Below are positions 24,342 to 31,860 of a stretch of DNA of 64,000 bases, piece by piece (position 1 is the first letter of the stretch; every line of letters begins with the position of its first letter). The stretch spans positions 1 through 64,000 of the forward strand of contig NZ_BOMS01000057.1 in the NCBI RefSeq assembly GCF_016862315.1, read 5' to 3'. Below the pieces are notes generated by a model. That model searched no databases, was not told the DNA's origin, and was given only the letters and a program-made list of their open reading frames with translations. This DNA is from Actinoplanes palleronii. Its GTDB lineage: Bacteria > Actinomycetota > Actinomycetes > Mycobacteriales > Micromonosporaceae. The position numbers and the translations under genes are program-made.

Positions 24342-25481
24342 ATGGTCACGACGACTCTGCCTCGAAGCGGGCAGCACATCGCCGCCGCATCCGCGGCGTC
24401 ACACCTGTCGGACGGCGCCGCCGCGGTTGCCGAGATCGCCGCCGCACTCGGCTCCCGGGCCGATCTGTACACGGTCTTCGTCTCGACCGGCTACGACCTC
24501 GAGGTGGTCGGCACGGCGCTGAAGCAGCATTTCGGTGACCGGGTCATCGGGTGCACCAGCTCCGGAAACATCGGACCGAACGGTTACGACCGGACCGGCA
24601 TCTGCGCCGCCGCGCTCGCCGGAGGCGGCCTGCGGGCCCGGACGATAACCGTCGGACCGCTCGACGATACCGCTACCGCCGTCGAGGAGGCCGGCTCGGC
24701 CCTGGCCGGGCTACGGGCGGAACTCGCCGAGGACGGCGAGGGATTCGCGGTGCTGCTCACCGACGGGCTGAGTCGCAACGAGGACCTGCTGGCCGCCAAC
24801 CTGATGGCGACGCTGGGCGACGTACCGATCGTGGGCGGCTCGGCCGGTGACGATCTGACCTTTGCCTACACCGCCGTCTACCACGACGGGAAGTTCCTCG
24901 CCAATACCGCCACGGTCACGCTGGTCCGGGCGGACGCGCCGTTCCGGCTCCTACGGTTGCAGCATCACGACCCCACCGACACCATCCTGGTGGCAACCGA
25001 GGTGGATGCCGATCGGCGCATCATCCGCGAGTTCAACGGACGGCCCGCCGCCGTGGCGTACGCGGAGGCCGTCGGGGCCGACCTGGCCGACATCGGACCG
25101 ACGACGTTCTCCACCCACCCGCTGCTGCTCAACGCGGGCGGATCGAGCTGGATCCGCAGTATCGCCACCGTCAACGAGGATCGGTCGCTGAGCATGTTCG
25201 CCCGGGTCGACACCGGCGACGTCCTGCGACTGGGCCACCCGGTGGGAATGCTGCAGAAGCTCGCCGAGCGGTTCGACGCGGTCAGCGCGGAACTCGGCTC
25301 GATCAGCGCCGTGCTCACCTTCGACTGCATCCTGCGCCGTCTGGAGTTCGAGGAGCGCGGACTGGCCGACGAGGTGGGCGCGTTCCTGGCCAAGCACCGG
25401 GCGATCGGCTTCAGCACGTACGGCGAGCAGTTCAACGGCATGCACATGAACCAAACCCTGGTGGCTGTGGCGTTCGGCTGA
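24342..25481 (+). CDS. FIST sensory domain protein (FIST_N plus FIST_C)
   Basis: This 379-residue soluble protein covers both halves of the FIST sensor: FIST_N about 30-215 (VFVSTGYDLEVVG, VIGCTSSGNIGPNGY, VGGSAGDDL) and FIST_C about 220-360 (ADIGPTTFSTHPLL, LTFDCILRRLEFEERG, GFSTYGEQFNGMHMNQTLV). FIST is a predicted small-ligand sensor, possibly for amino acids or related compounds. No signal peptide is present. The ATG at 24342 follows GGGAGAA. The gene ends 18 bases before a PAS histidine kinase in the same direction, so the FIST protein probably supplies the signal for that kinase. Confidence 0.9.
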   Translation: MVTTTLPRSGQHIAAASAASHLSDGAAAVAEIAAALGSRADLYTVFVSTGYDLEVVGTALKQHFGDRVIGCTSSGNIGPNGYDRTGICAAALAGGGLRARTITVGPLDDTATAVEEAGSALAGLRAELAEDGEGFAVLLTDGLSRNEDLLAANLMATLGDVPIVGGSAGDDLTFAYTAVYHDGKFLANTATVTLVRADAPFRLLRLQHHDPTDTILVATEVDADRRIIREFNGRPAAVAYAEAVGADLADIGPTTFSTHPLLLNAGGSSWIRSIATVNEDRSLSMFARVDTGDVLRLGHPVGMLQKLAERFDAVSAELGSISAVLTFDCILRRLEFEERGLADEVGAFLAKHRAIGFSTYGEQFNGMHMNQTLVAVAFG

Positions 25482-25499
25482 CCGAACCGAGGAGACCCG

Positions 25500-27680
25500 A
25501 TGACCGACACCGCGACGAGGCCGGGCACCGACGAGATCGCGGTGCTGCGCCAAACGATCAAGGAACAGCGGCGCACCATCGACGCGCTGGTCATCGCGGC
25601 CGAGCGGCGCACCACCGGGGAACCGGACAGCGCGGCCCTGGCCACCTGGCAGCGCAACATGACGCTGCAGCGCCGTCTGGTCGAACGCACCGAGCGCATC
25701 CGCAACGCGGAACAGCTGCTGCGGGCCGTGATCGATTCGATCGACGCCGGTCTGTGCATCCTGGACGGTGACTGCCGGATCGTCGACACCAACCAGGTGT
25801 GGGGCACGATGCTGGACCGCGCGCGCGGCGACCGCGCTGTGGGCAGCTTCCTCACCCTGGCCGAACGGGCGACAGCCGGGTTCGGCGCGCTGACCCGTGA
25901 AGCGGCCAGCCAGGTACGACAGATGCTGGAGAACCAGACGAGCCAGGTCACCACCACCCACCAGATCGAGACGGCCGAGGGCCCGCGCTGGTGGCGGATG
26001 CGGGTCGACCCCGTCCGCGGCCACGGCGACGCCCAAGCGGTGCTCACCCTCACCGACGAGACCAACGCCGTCCGTACGCAGGAGGAACTGCGTCAGGCCA
26101 CCCGCGAGGCGTCCCGGCTGGCGCAGGTGGCCCGCCACATGGAGGACGGCGTCGTGATCGCCGACACCGAAGGCCGGATCGAGTGGGTCAACGACGCCTT
26201 CACCACGCTGAGCGGGTACACCCGGGCCGAGGCGATCGGCCGGCTGCGCGCCGACCTGCTCGGCATCGACGTCCTCCCGCCCGTCGACCTCACCACGCTG
26301 GCCGTCGGCGGGTCGATCGTGCTGACGGAGTTTGAGAGTCGCACCAAGGACGGGCGGCCCTGCTGGATGCGGGTGGCGGTGTACCGGGTCACGGACGACG
26401 AGGGGGTCGTCAGCCTGATGGCCGTCGAACGGGACATCACCAAGCGGTACAACGCCGAGCAAGCCCAGAAAGCGGCCAAGAACCGTGCCGAGACGCTCGC
26501 CGAGGAGCTATCGGTGGAGAAGGCGGTGTTGACCGGGGTCATCTCCTCGATTCCCCACCTCATCTACTGGAAGGATCCCGAGGGTCGCTACGTGGGTCAC
26601 AACGCGGCGTTCCTGGCCACCCGTGGCCTGCCGGCCGACAGCGACCTCACCGGCCGCACCGAGGCCGAGATCGGTACGCGCGACGACCTCACGCCGCTGC
26701 TGGCCGAGCTGGAAGCCCTGGTGCTGAGCACCGGCGAGCCGATCGTCGACCACCACGCCACCGTGACCGACCCTGATCGGAACGTGCGGACCGTCCTGAT
26801 GAGCGCACTGCCCCAGCCCGTCGGCGACGGCCGGATCGGCGTGATCGGCATCGGCGCCGACGTCACCCGGATCAGCGACCTGGAACGCCAGCTCAACCAG
26901 ACCAACCGCCTCGAAGCGATCGGGCAGCTCGCGGCCGGTATCGCCCACGAGATCAACACCCCGATTCAGTTCGTCTCGGACAACACCCGGTTCGTCGAAC
27001 AGTCCTTCACCCAGCTACTGAACGCCGTCACCCGGCTCCGCGACCCCATCGCCGACATCGACCCCGACATCGATCTCGACTTCCTCGTCGCCGAAGTGCC
27101 CACCGCACTGAACGAGTCGTTGGAAGGGCTCGCCCGGGTCGCCCAGATCGTCCGGGCGATGAAGGACTTCTCCCACCCCGGCCACGGTCGCAGCGACGTC
27201 AACCTCAACCGCGCGGTCGAGAGCACCTCCCAGGTCGCCCGCAACGAGTGGAAGTACCACGCCGAGCTGACCCTGGAGCTGGGTACGGACGTCGGCCTGG
27301 TGCCCTGCTACGAGGGCGAGCTCAAGCAGGTGATCCTCAACCTCATCGTCAACTCCGCGCATGCGGTCGAGGCGGCCGCACCGCAGCGGGGCGGCGGGCT
27401 CGGCCACATCACGGTCGGCACCACGCGGACCGCGGACGAGGTCCGCATCACCGTCGCCGACGACGGCATCGGCATGGACCTGGACACCCAGCAGCGGATC
27501 TTCGACCCCTTCTTCACCACCAAAGAGGTCGGCAAGGGCACCGGGCAGGGGCTGAGCATGGCGTACGCGACCATCGTGCAGAAACACGGCGGCACCATCC
27601 AGGTCAGATCCAGCCCTGGAGAGGGAGCCGAGTTCACCATCAGCCTCCCCGCCCACGTGGAAGAAAGTTCTGCGGAATAG
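25500..27680 (+). CDS. Soluble multi-PAS histidine kinase downstream of FIST
   Basis: This 726-residue kinase has no membrane segment. An N-terminal coiled coil (1-65) is followed by three PAS-type domains (about 70-190, 205-325, 345-460), a dimerisation helix with acceptor H483 in GIAHEINTPIQF, an inserted helical region and an ATPase domain with NSAHAVEAA, DDGIGMD and FDPFFTTKEVGKGTGQGLSMAY. The core is closely similar in plan to the kinase at 20900, suggesting duplication. No response regulator follows it; the divergent HD-type regulator at 23149 is the nearest candidate. GAGGAG lies six bases before the ATG. Confidence 0.9.
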   Translation: MTDTATRPGTDEIAVLRQTIKEQRRTIDALVIAAERRTTGEPDSAALATWQRNMTLQRRLVERTERIRNAEQLLRAVIDSIDAGLCILDGDCRIVDTNQVWGTMLDRARGDRAVGSFLTLAERATAGFGALTREAASQVRQMLENQTSQVTTTHQIETAEGPRWWRMRVDPVRGHGDAQAVLTLTDETNAVRTQEELRQATREASRLAQVARHMEDGVVIADTEGRIEWVNDAFTTLSGYTRAEAIGRLRADLLGIDVLPPVDLTTLAVGGSIVLTEFESRTKDGRPCWMRVAVYRVTDDEGVVSLMAVERDITKRYNAEQAQKAAKNRAETLAEELSVEKAVLTGVISSIPHLIYWKDPEGRYVGHNAAFLATRGLPADSDLTGRTEAEIGTRDDLTPLLAELEALVLSTGEPIVDHHATVTDPDRNVRTVLMSALPQPVGDGRIGVIGIGADVTRISDLERQLNQTNRLEAIGQLAAGIAHEINTPIQFVSDNTRFVEQSFTQLLNAVTRLRDPIADIDPDIDLDFLVAEVPTALNESLEGLARVAQIVRAMKDFSHPGHGRSDVNLNRAVESTSQVARNEWKYHAELTLELGTDVGLVPCYEGELKQVILNLIVNSAHAVEAAAPQRGGGLGHITVGTTRTADEVRITVADDGIGMDLDTQQRIFDPFFTTKEVGKGTGQGLSMAYATIVQKHGGTIQVRSSPGEGAEFTISLPAHVEESSAE

Positions 27681-28030
27681 CGGACTCCTGGTGGAGTTGC
27701 GCCGCCAGTACCAGCCCACATGGGTCCGAGTCACATCAAGGGTCCCGACGGCGCCGACCTTCGTGGAGACCACGATCGTCAACGTCTGGCGCCGGTGACC
27801 GGCGTAGGCGCACACGGTCTCTCCTTGCGGAACCTTCCCGCTGACCAGGCAGTGAGACGAAAGGCCGTCATTCCCTGCCCGGCACCCTGCGCTCGTCGGC
27901 CACCGCTCGGGACGGCGAACCCCGTCCTGCTCACCGGCGGGGTGCTCGCCACCTGGCACGGAGCCGGACGGTACCCATGACCACCGGGTCCACCGGGCAA
28001 CAGCCGAAATATTCGTCGAGGCCGCCGATG
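27681..28030. other. Intergenic region without a supported gene
   Basis: About 350 bases separate the kinase gene from the transposase remnant. I see no open frame with convincing codon use or family similarity on either strand and no clear hairpin. The stretch may contain further decayed mobile-element sequence, given the remnant to its right. Confidence 0.5.
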
Positions 28031-28454
28031 ACGTCGCCAGACAGCCGACCTGATTCGTTGGGTTGACGCCCAGGCATGGACGAGCGGGGACGGACCGAAG
28101 GCGCTGTTCGACGCTGCGGTCGGCTGGCTGCGCGAACGTAAGGTACTGCTGCCGGCGGTGAGTACCCTGGCCCGGCTGGTGGCGAAGTCCCTACGCCGGC
28201 ACCCGTACCCGCCGCAAGCTCGCCACCCTCCTAGCCACGGTCCGCGCGTTGGAGGCGAAGTCTGTAGACGACGCCCTGGAGCCGTGCTCGAGCAGTTCTA
28301 TCAGCGGCTCAAGCGCCACGACATTTTCGCCGGGGTCGCCGGACGCTGGGGCGACCCACGGGCCCGGCTGCTCGACGGTGACGCCTGGCAGCAGGCCAAG
28401 GTGCCCGCGCTGAACGCGCTGCAGCTGCCCGAGGAACCCCGCGAGCTCGGCTGA
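28031..28454 (+). pseudogene. Decayed Tn3-family transposase (DUF4158/DDE_Tn3) fragments
   Basis: Three plus-strand pieces in different frames read as parts of a Tn3-type transposase. Piece 1 (to about 28192) gives DLIRWVDAQAWTSGDG and WLRERKVLLPAVSTLARLVA, typical of the N-terminal DUF4158 region. A frame change then gives RRKLATLLATVRALEAKSVDD (about 28200-28280). A further change leads to RLKRHDIFAGVAGRWGDPRA and WQQAKVPALNALQLP, ending in TGA at 28452-28454. The catalytic DDE region is absent. In intact elements these blocks are far apart, so there are frameshifts plus large internal deletions. No terminal inverted repeats were recognised. Confidence 0.75.
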
Positions 28455-28511
28455 GCGTATTTACGTTCTGGTCGGGCAACCGGACACGGGGGCGTATCTC
28501 GCTCAGCTCCG

Positions 28512-28559
28512 CCCCGGGCCTCCTACGACGACACGAAGGTCTTCGCAGGAGGCCCGGGG
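28512..28559. terminator. 13-bp stem-loop, probable bidirectional terminator
   Basis: CCCCGGGCCTCCT (28512-28524) pairs perfectly with AGGAGGCCCGGGG (28547-28559) around a 22-base loop. It lies 62 bases past the stop of the MASE1 kinase gene (minus strand) and after the transposase remnant on the plus strand. Confidence 0.75.
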
Positions 28560-28621
28560 TATGGGGTGGTGGCTTTCGGCCGGCTTCCGGATCTCGTCGC
28601 GCAGGCAGCGGCGGTTCCGCG

Positions 28622-31150
28622 TTATCGCCCGGTGTAGGCCGGCAGGGGTGCCGGTGCGGCGCTGTGGTGATCGGTGCTGGTCGCGGCGGGCAGGGTGATG
28701 TGGATGCGGGTGCCGCCGCCGGGGTTGTCGCCGGCGGTGATGGTGCCGTGGTGGCGGTCGACGATGCGGTGGCAGATGGCCAGGCCGAGGCCGGTGCCGG
28801 GCCGGTCGCCGTGGTTGCCGGCGCGGCGGAACGAGGTGAACACGTGCGGCTTCTCCGGGTCGGGGATGCCGATGCCGCGGTCGGCGATCACGATCCGGTG
28901 CTCGGTGTCGCCGGGCCGGTGGTGGGCGGAGATGTCGATGCGGGCGGGCTGGCAGGGCAGCGTGTATTTGAGGGCGTTGCCGATCAGGTTGTCCAGCAGT
29001 TGCCGGATCATGGCAGGGTCGGCGTACACCGTCGGCAGCGGGCCGGTGTAGATGTCAGGGAACAGCACCGGCAGTCCGTCGCGAGTGGTGCGGCGCAGGT
29101 GAGCGGTCCGTTCGGCGATCACCTGGGCGACCACGTCACCCAGGTCGACCGGCCGCAGGTCCAGGGCGGCGTCGCGAGCGGTCGCGTAGGCGAGCAGGTC
29201 GTCGATCAGCCGGCGCATCCGGTCCACCCCGCCGGTGATGCGGCCCAGCATGCCGCGCACCGTCGGGTCGGCGTCGAGCAGTTCGTCTTCGAGGATCTCG
29301 GCGTAGCCGGCCACCGCCGCCAGGGGTGCTTTCAAGTCGTGTGCGGCGACGCCGGCGAAGGCCTGCAGGTCGGCCTCACGTTCGCGCAGAGCGGTGACGT
29401 TGTAAGAGGCCGCGACCGCTCCGATCAGGTTCCCGGCAGGGTCGGTGAGCGGCCGTGCGTGCAGCAGCAGCGCCTTGCTGCTGCCGTCGGGCAACACGAC
29501 GCTGACTTCCATGCCGTCAACGTGTTCACCGCGCAGCGCCCGGGCCAGCGGGGTGTCGTCCTCGGCGACCAGGTTGCCACCGGGGTGGGTCAGGCCCACC
29601 GTGCGGGTGGCGGTGGCGAGGGTGTTCGCGTCGGGGCCGTCGGGCATGGCCCGGCGGGCGGTGCGGTTGGCGTGCACGATGGCACCGCTGGTGTCGCAGG
29701 TGATCACGGTGACGTCGATGGCGTCGAGGACCTGGGTCAGGTATGCCTGCTGCGCCTGCAACGCCTCGTGCGCGGCGCGCAGTTCGTCGCTGTGGCGCCG
29801 TTCGGCGGTGACGTCGTGCATCAGCATCACGGCGCGCACGGCGCCCTGGTCGTCGGCCAAGCGGGTGCCCGTCACCGTCACGATCCGGCCCTCGGGCACG
29901 TCCGGATTGCGGATCAGCATCTCGTGCTGGGTGTGTTCCTCACCGGCGATGATCCGGGCGTAGGCGGTCTCGTGGGCGGCCATCGGGCGGCCGTCGAGGT
30001 GGAACAGCCCGTAATAGCTGCTGTCAGCGAGCTGATCACCGGGGCTGGTGCGGTGCCCGCCGAGCAGCCGGACGGTGGCATCGTTGCGTAGCAGCACCTG
30101 TCCGTCGGCGTCGATCACGGTGAGTCCGTCGGCCATCGAGTCGATGATCGCGCGTTTGAGGGCGGAGCGCTGTACGGCGTCTTCCTTCTCCACGGCGAGC
30201 TGAGCCATCAGCGTCTGGCGTTCGTCGCGCCCCAGCGCGAGAGCCAGGCCGATCACGGCGACCATGCCGACGAACACCTGCGCGACCAGAGCGCGGCTCG
30301 CGTGGTCGCCGATGGCGGCGAACGATCCGGATCCGTGCAGGGTGAACAGCACCGCGACCGTGCCGACGATCAGGTCCTGCACCACGACGAAGGTCGTCGG
30401 CATCCGCAGCCCCGCCCACACCGTGATCGCGATCAACGTGAACGCTACCGGCAGGCCCTGCACGACGGCGAACGCGAACCAGTACGCCACCGCCGCGCCC
30501 GCGATCAGCGCCGCGTATTCGGCCCTGCGCCACCATACGGTCGTCCGCGACACCTGCCGGGCCCAACGCCACGCGCTGCGCCACCCCCCTTCGGCGCAGT
30601 GGGTACGCCAGGCGTAGCCGACGCGCAGGCCGACCGCGCCGATCAGCAGCACGCTGGCGGTGTTTCGGGCCAGCCACACCGCGCCCGAGGACCACGAGAA
30701 GTGCCCGTTGATCATCCACATGCCGGTGGTGCCGATCGTCGCGCCGAGCCCGGTGCTTGTCGCGGCCGCTCCCAGCAACACCCACAGGTCCCGCAGCCGG
30801 GCCAGTTCCTGGCGGCCTCCGGCCTTCCACAGCGCGGGCTGCCAGCAGCGGAACAACCACAGGAACAGGCCGATCTGGGCGAGGTTGGCCGCCACGAACA
30901 CGACCACCAGCCGGCCACCGGCGCCCGTGGCCAGGTTGACCGCCGCCGTGATCGTGACCAGGGCGGCGACATCAACCCACAACGTCCGGGCGTGGCGCTG
31001 CGCGCAGAACCACAGCACCAGAACCCCGGCCGCAGGCCACACCATGCTCAGGTTCGTGCCGTCCATCACGGTCAGCCGCCCGGCAAAGGTGGCCAGCACA
31101 TACACCACAGCGAACGTGCCCGTACGGACCAACGACTGGCGGACCATCAT
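28622..31150 (-). CDS. MASE1-PAS histidine kinase
   Basis: This 842-residue kinase has an N-terminal MASE1 sensor of about eight membrane segments (about 5-300; NLSMVWPAAGVLVLWF is characteristic), two PAS domains (about 330-440 and 470-580), a HisKA domain with the acceptor His in AAHDLKAPLAAVAGYAEIL, and an ATPase domain with NLIGNALKYTLP, DRGIGIP and GTGLGLAICHRIV. MASE1 senses an unknown signal and is often tied to redox or c-di-GMP control. It has no adjacent response regulator. RBS GGAGAGG precedes two tandem ATG codons (31150 and 31147); either may be used. Confidence 0.9.
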   Translation of the reverse strand: MMVRQSLVRTGTFAVVYVLATFAGRLTVMDGTNLSMVWPAAGVLVLWFCAQRHARTLWVDVAALVTITAAVNLATGAGGRLVVVFVAANLAQIGLFLWLFRCWQPALWKAGGRQELARLRDLWVLLGAAATSTGLGATIGTTGMWMINGHFSWSSGAVWLARNTASVLLIGAVGLRVGYAWRTHCAEGGWRSAWRWARQVSRTTVWWRRAEYAALIAGAAVAYWFAFAVVQGLPVAFTLIAITVWAGLRMPTTFVVVQDLIVGTVAVLFTLHGSGSFAAIGDHASRALVAQVFVGMVAVIGLALALGRDERQTLMAQLAVEKEDAVQRSALKRAIIDSMADGLTVIDADGQVLLRNDATVRLLGGHRTSPGDQLADSSYYGLFHLDGRPMAAHETAYARIIAGEEHTQHEMLIRNPDVPEGRIVTVTGTRLADDQGAVRAVMLMHDVTAERRHSDELRAAHEALQAQQAYLTQVLDAIDVTVITCDTSGAIVHANRTARRAMPDGPDANTLATATRTVGLTHPGGNLVAEDDTPLARALRGEHVDGMEVSVVLPDGSSKALLLHARPLTDPAGNLIGAVAASYNVTALREREADLQAFAGVAAHDLKAPLAAVAGYAEILEDELLDADPTVRGMLGRITGGVDRMRRLIDDLLAYATARDAALDLRPVDLGDVVAQVIAERTAHLRRTTRDGLPVLFPDIYTGPLPTVYADPAMIRQLLDNLIGNALKYTLPCQPARIDISAHHRPGDTEHRIVIADRGIGIPDPEKPHVFTSFRRAGNHGDRPGTGLGLAICHRIVDRHHGTITAGDNPGGGTRIHITLPAATSTDHHSAAPAPLPAYTGR

Positions 31151-31279
31151 CTAGCAACCTCTCCGATCACATCCAGACCCCGCGAGCTGCCCTTCAACGG
31201 AGCCCATCGGCACCGGCGTCACCGGCGCTGACCCGTCAGCGGACCCGAACCCAAGAAGCAACCCAGTCGCGCCAACGTC

Positions 31280-31300
31280 GACGGGACGTGACGTCCCGTC
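31280..31300. repeat. Perfect 10-bp inverted repeat with 1-base centre
   Basis: GACGGGACGT (31280-31289), G, then ACGTCCCGTC (31291-31300). It coincides with the stop codon of the IS5 remnant and the 5' flank of the MASE1 kinase gene (about 130 bases upstream of its start). It could be a regulator site or a scar of the insertion. Confidence 0.6.
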
Positions 31301-31549
31301 AAGAAAGGCACGCCTGCCCCGGTGTGAGCCGGATGACCAGGCTGCGGCCACGTCCGTCAGCAAGCAGATGCAGTTTGGTGGTCAGTAGCGGTCGGGAACC
31401 TGGTCCCACTTCGCGCCGTTCTCCATCCGCCAGAGGATCCCGTTGATCACCTGGCGGTGATCCCGCCACCGGCCGCCACGCTGCGGAGCCATGCTCGGCA
31501 GCAACGGCGCCAACCGCACCCACTCCTGATCCGTCAGATCACCCGCCAC
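31299..31549 (-). pseudogene. Degraded IS5-family transposase
   Basis: Starting from a GTG at 31549, the minus strand reads DLTDQEWVRLAPLLPSMAP, RGGRWRDHRQVINGILWRM and ENGAKWDQVPDRY, the DUF4096-type N-terminus of two-frame IS5 transposases. It then stops, and in the next frame TTKLHLLADGRGRSLVIRLT-PGQ follows directly, which in intact copies lies some 60 residues further on. The DDE core, the C-terminus and the ends of the element are missing. The piece is thus an internally deleted remnant with no activity. Confidence 0.8.
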
Positions 31550-31690
31550 AACACGTCAACGGCCGATCTTCATGTTCCGTGATGATCCGTCAGGTGCGTT
31601 CTGGTACGTGCCGTGCTCTTCTGGGACGGATGGCGATCGAGGCGGCCGGACCTCGGCCTCGTTGAATACGGGGCCGAGGTCGCCGGGGGG

Positions 31691-31837
31691 CTACTTGTCG
31701 AACTCGCCGTCGCGGGCGCCGCCGAGGGAGGCTTGCCACTCGGCGGCGCTGTAGGCGATCACTTCGGCGTTGGGGCGTTGGCTGTGTCGGACCGCGACGT
31801 AGCCAGGGGTGTCGGGTAGCTGGATGGTGTCCGAAAG
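31691..31837 (-). pseudogene. C-terminal fragment of a DUF397 protein
   Basis: The minus strand reads TPGYVAVRHSQRPNAEVIAY then SAAEWQASLGGARDGEFDK and a TAG at 31691-31693, which is the second half of a DUF397 domain (family pattern VAVRDS...P...F...EW..F...R.GEF). The first half with the conserved W-R-K-S-S is absent, and the frame has no start codon before the exporter gene's end. DUF397 genes usually sit beside Xre-type regulators in actinomycetes; none is present. The fragment lies between an IS5 remnant and the exporter operon, consistent with rearrangement. Confidence 0.65.
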
Positions 31838-31860
31838 CCCCGCGCTCGGGGACCGGGGCT
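31836..31860 (-). terminator. Hairpin at the end of the exporter operon
   Basis: AGCCCCG (31836-31842) pairs with CGGGGCT (31854-31860), overlapping the stop codon of the permease gene. A shorter alternative CCCCG/CGGGG stem lies inside it. Likely the terminator of the minus-strand exporter operon. Confidence 0.55.

Noticed and set aside
27015..27959. Minus-strand frame across the kinase end and the following gap
   Set aside because: Most of it is antisense to the ATPase domain of the kinase; the part beyond the gene shows no clear family similarity.
28158..28454. A 98-residue intact gene
   Set aside because: Its sequence joins two distant blocks of a Tn3 transposase with a frame change between them, so it is a remnant, not a gene.
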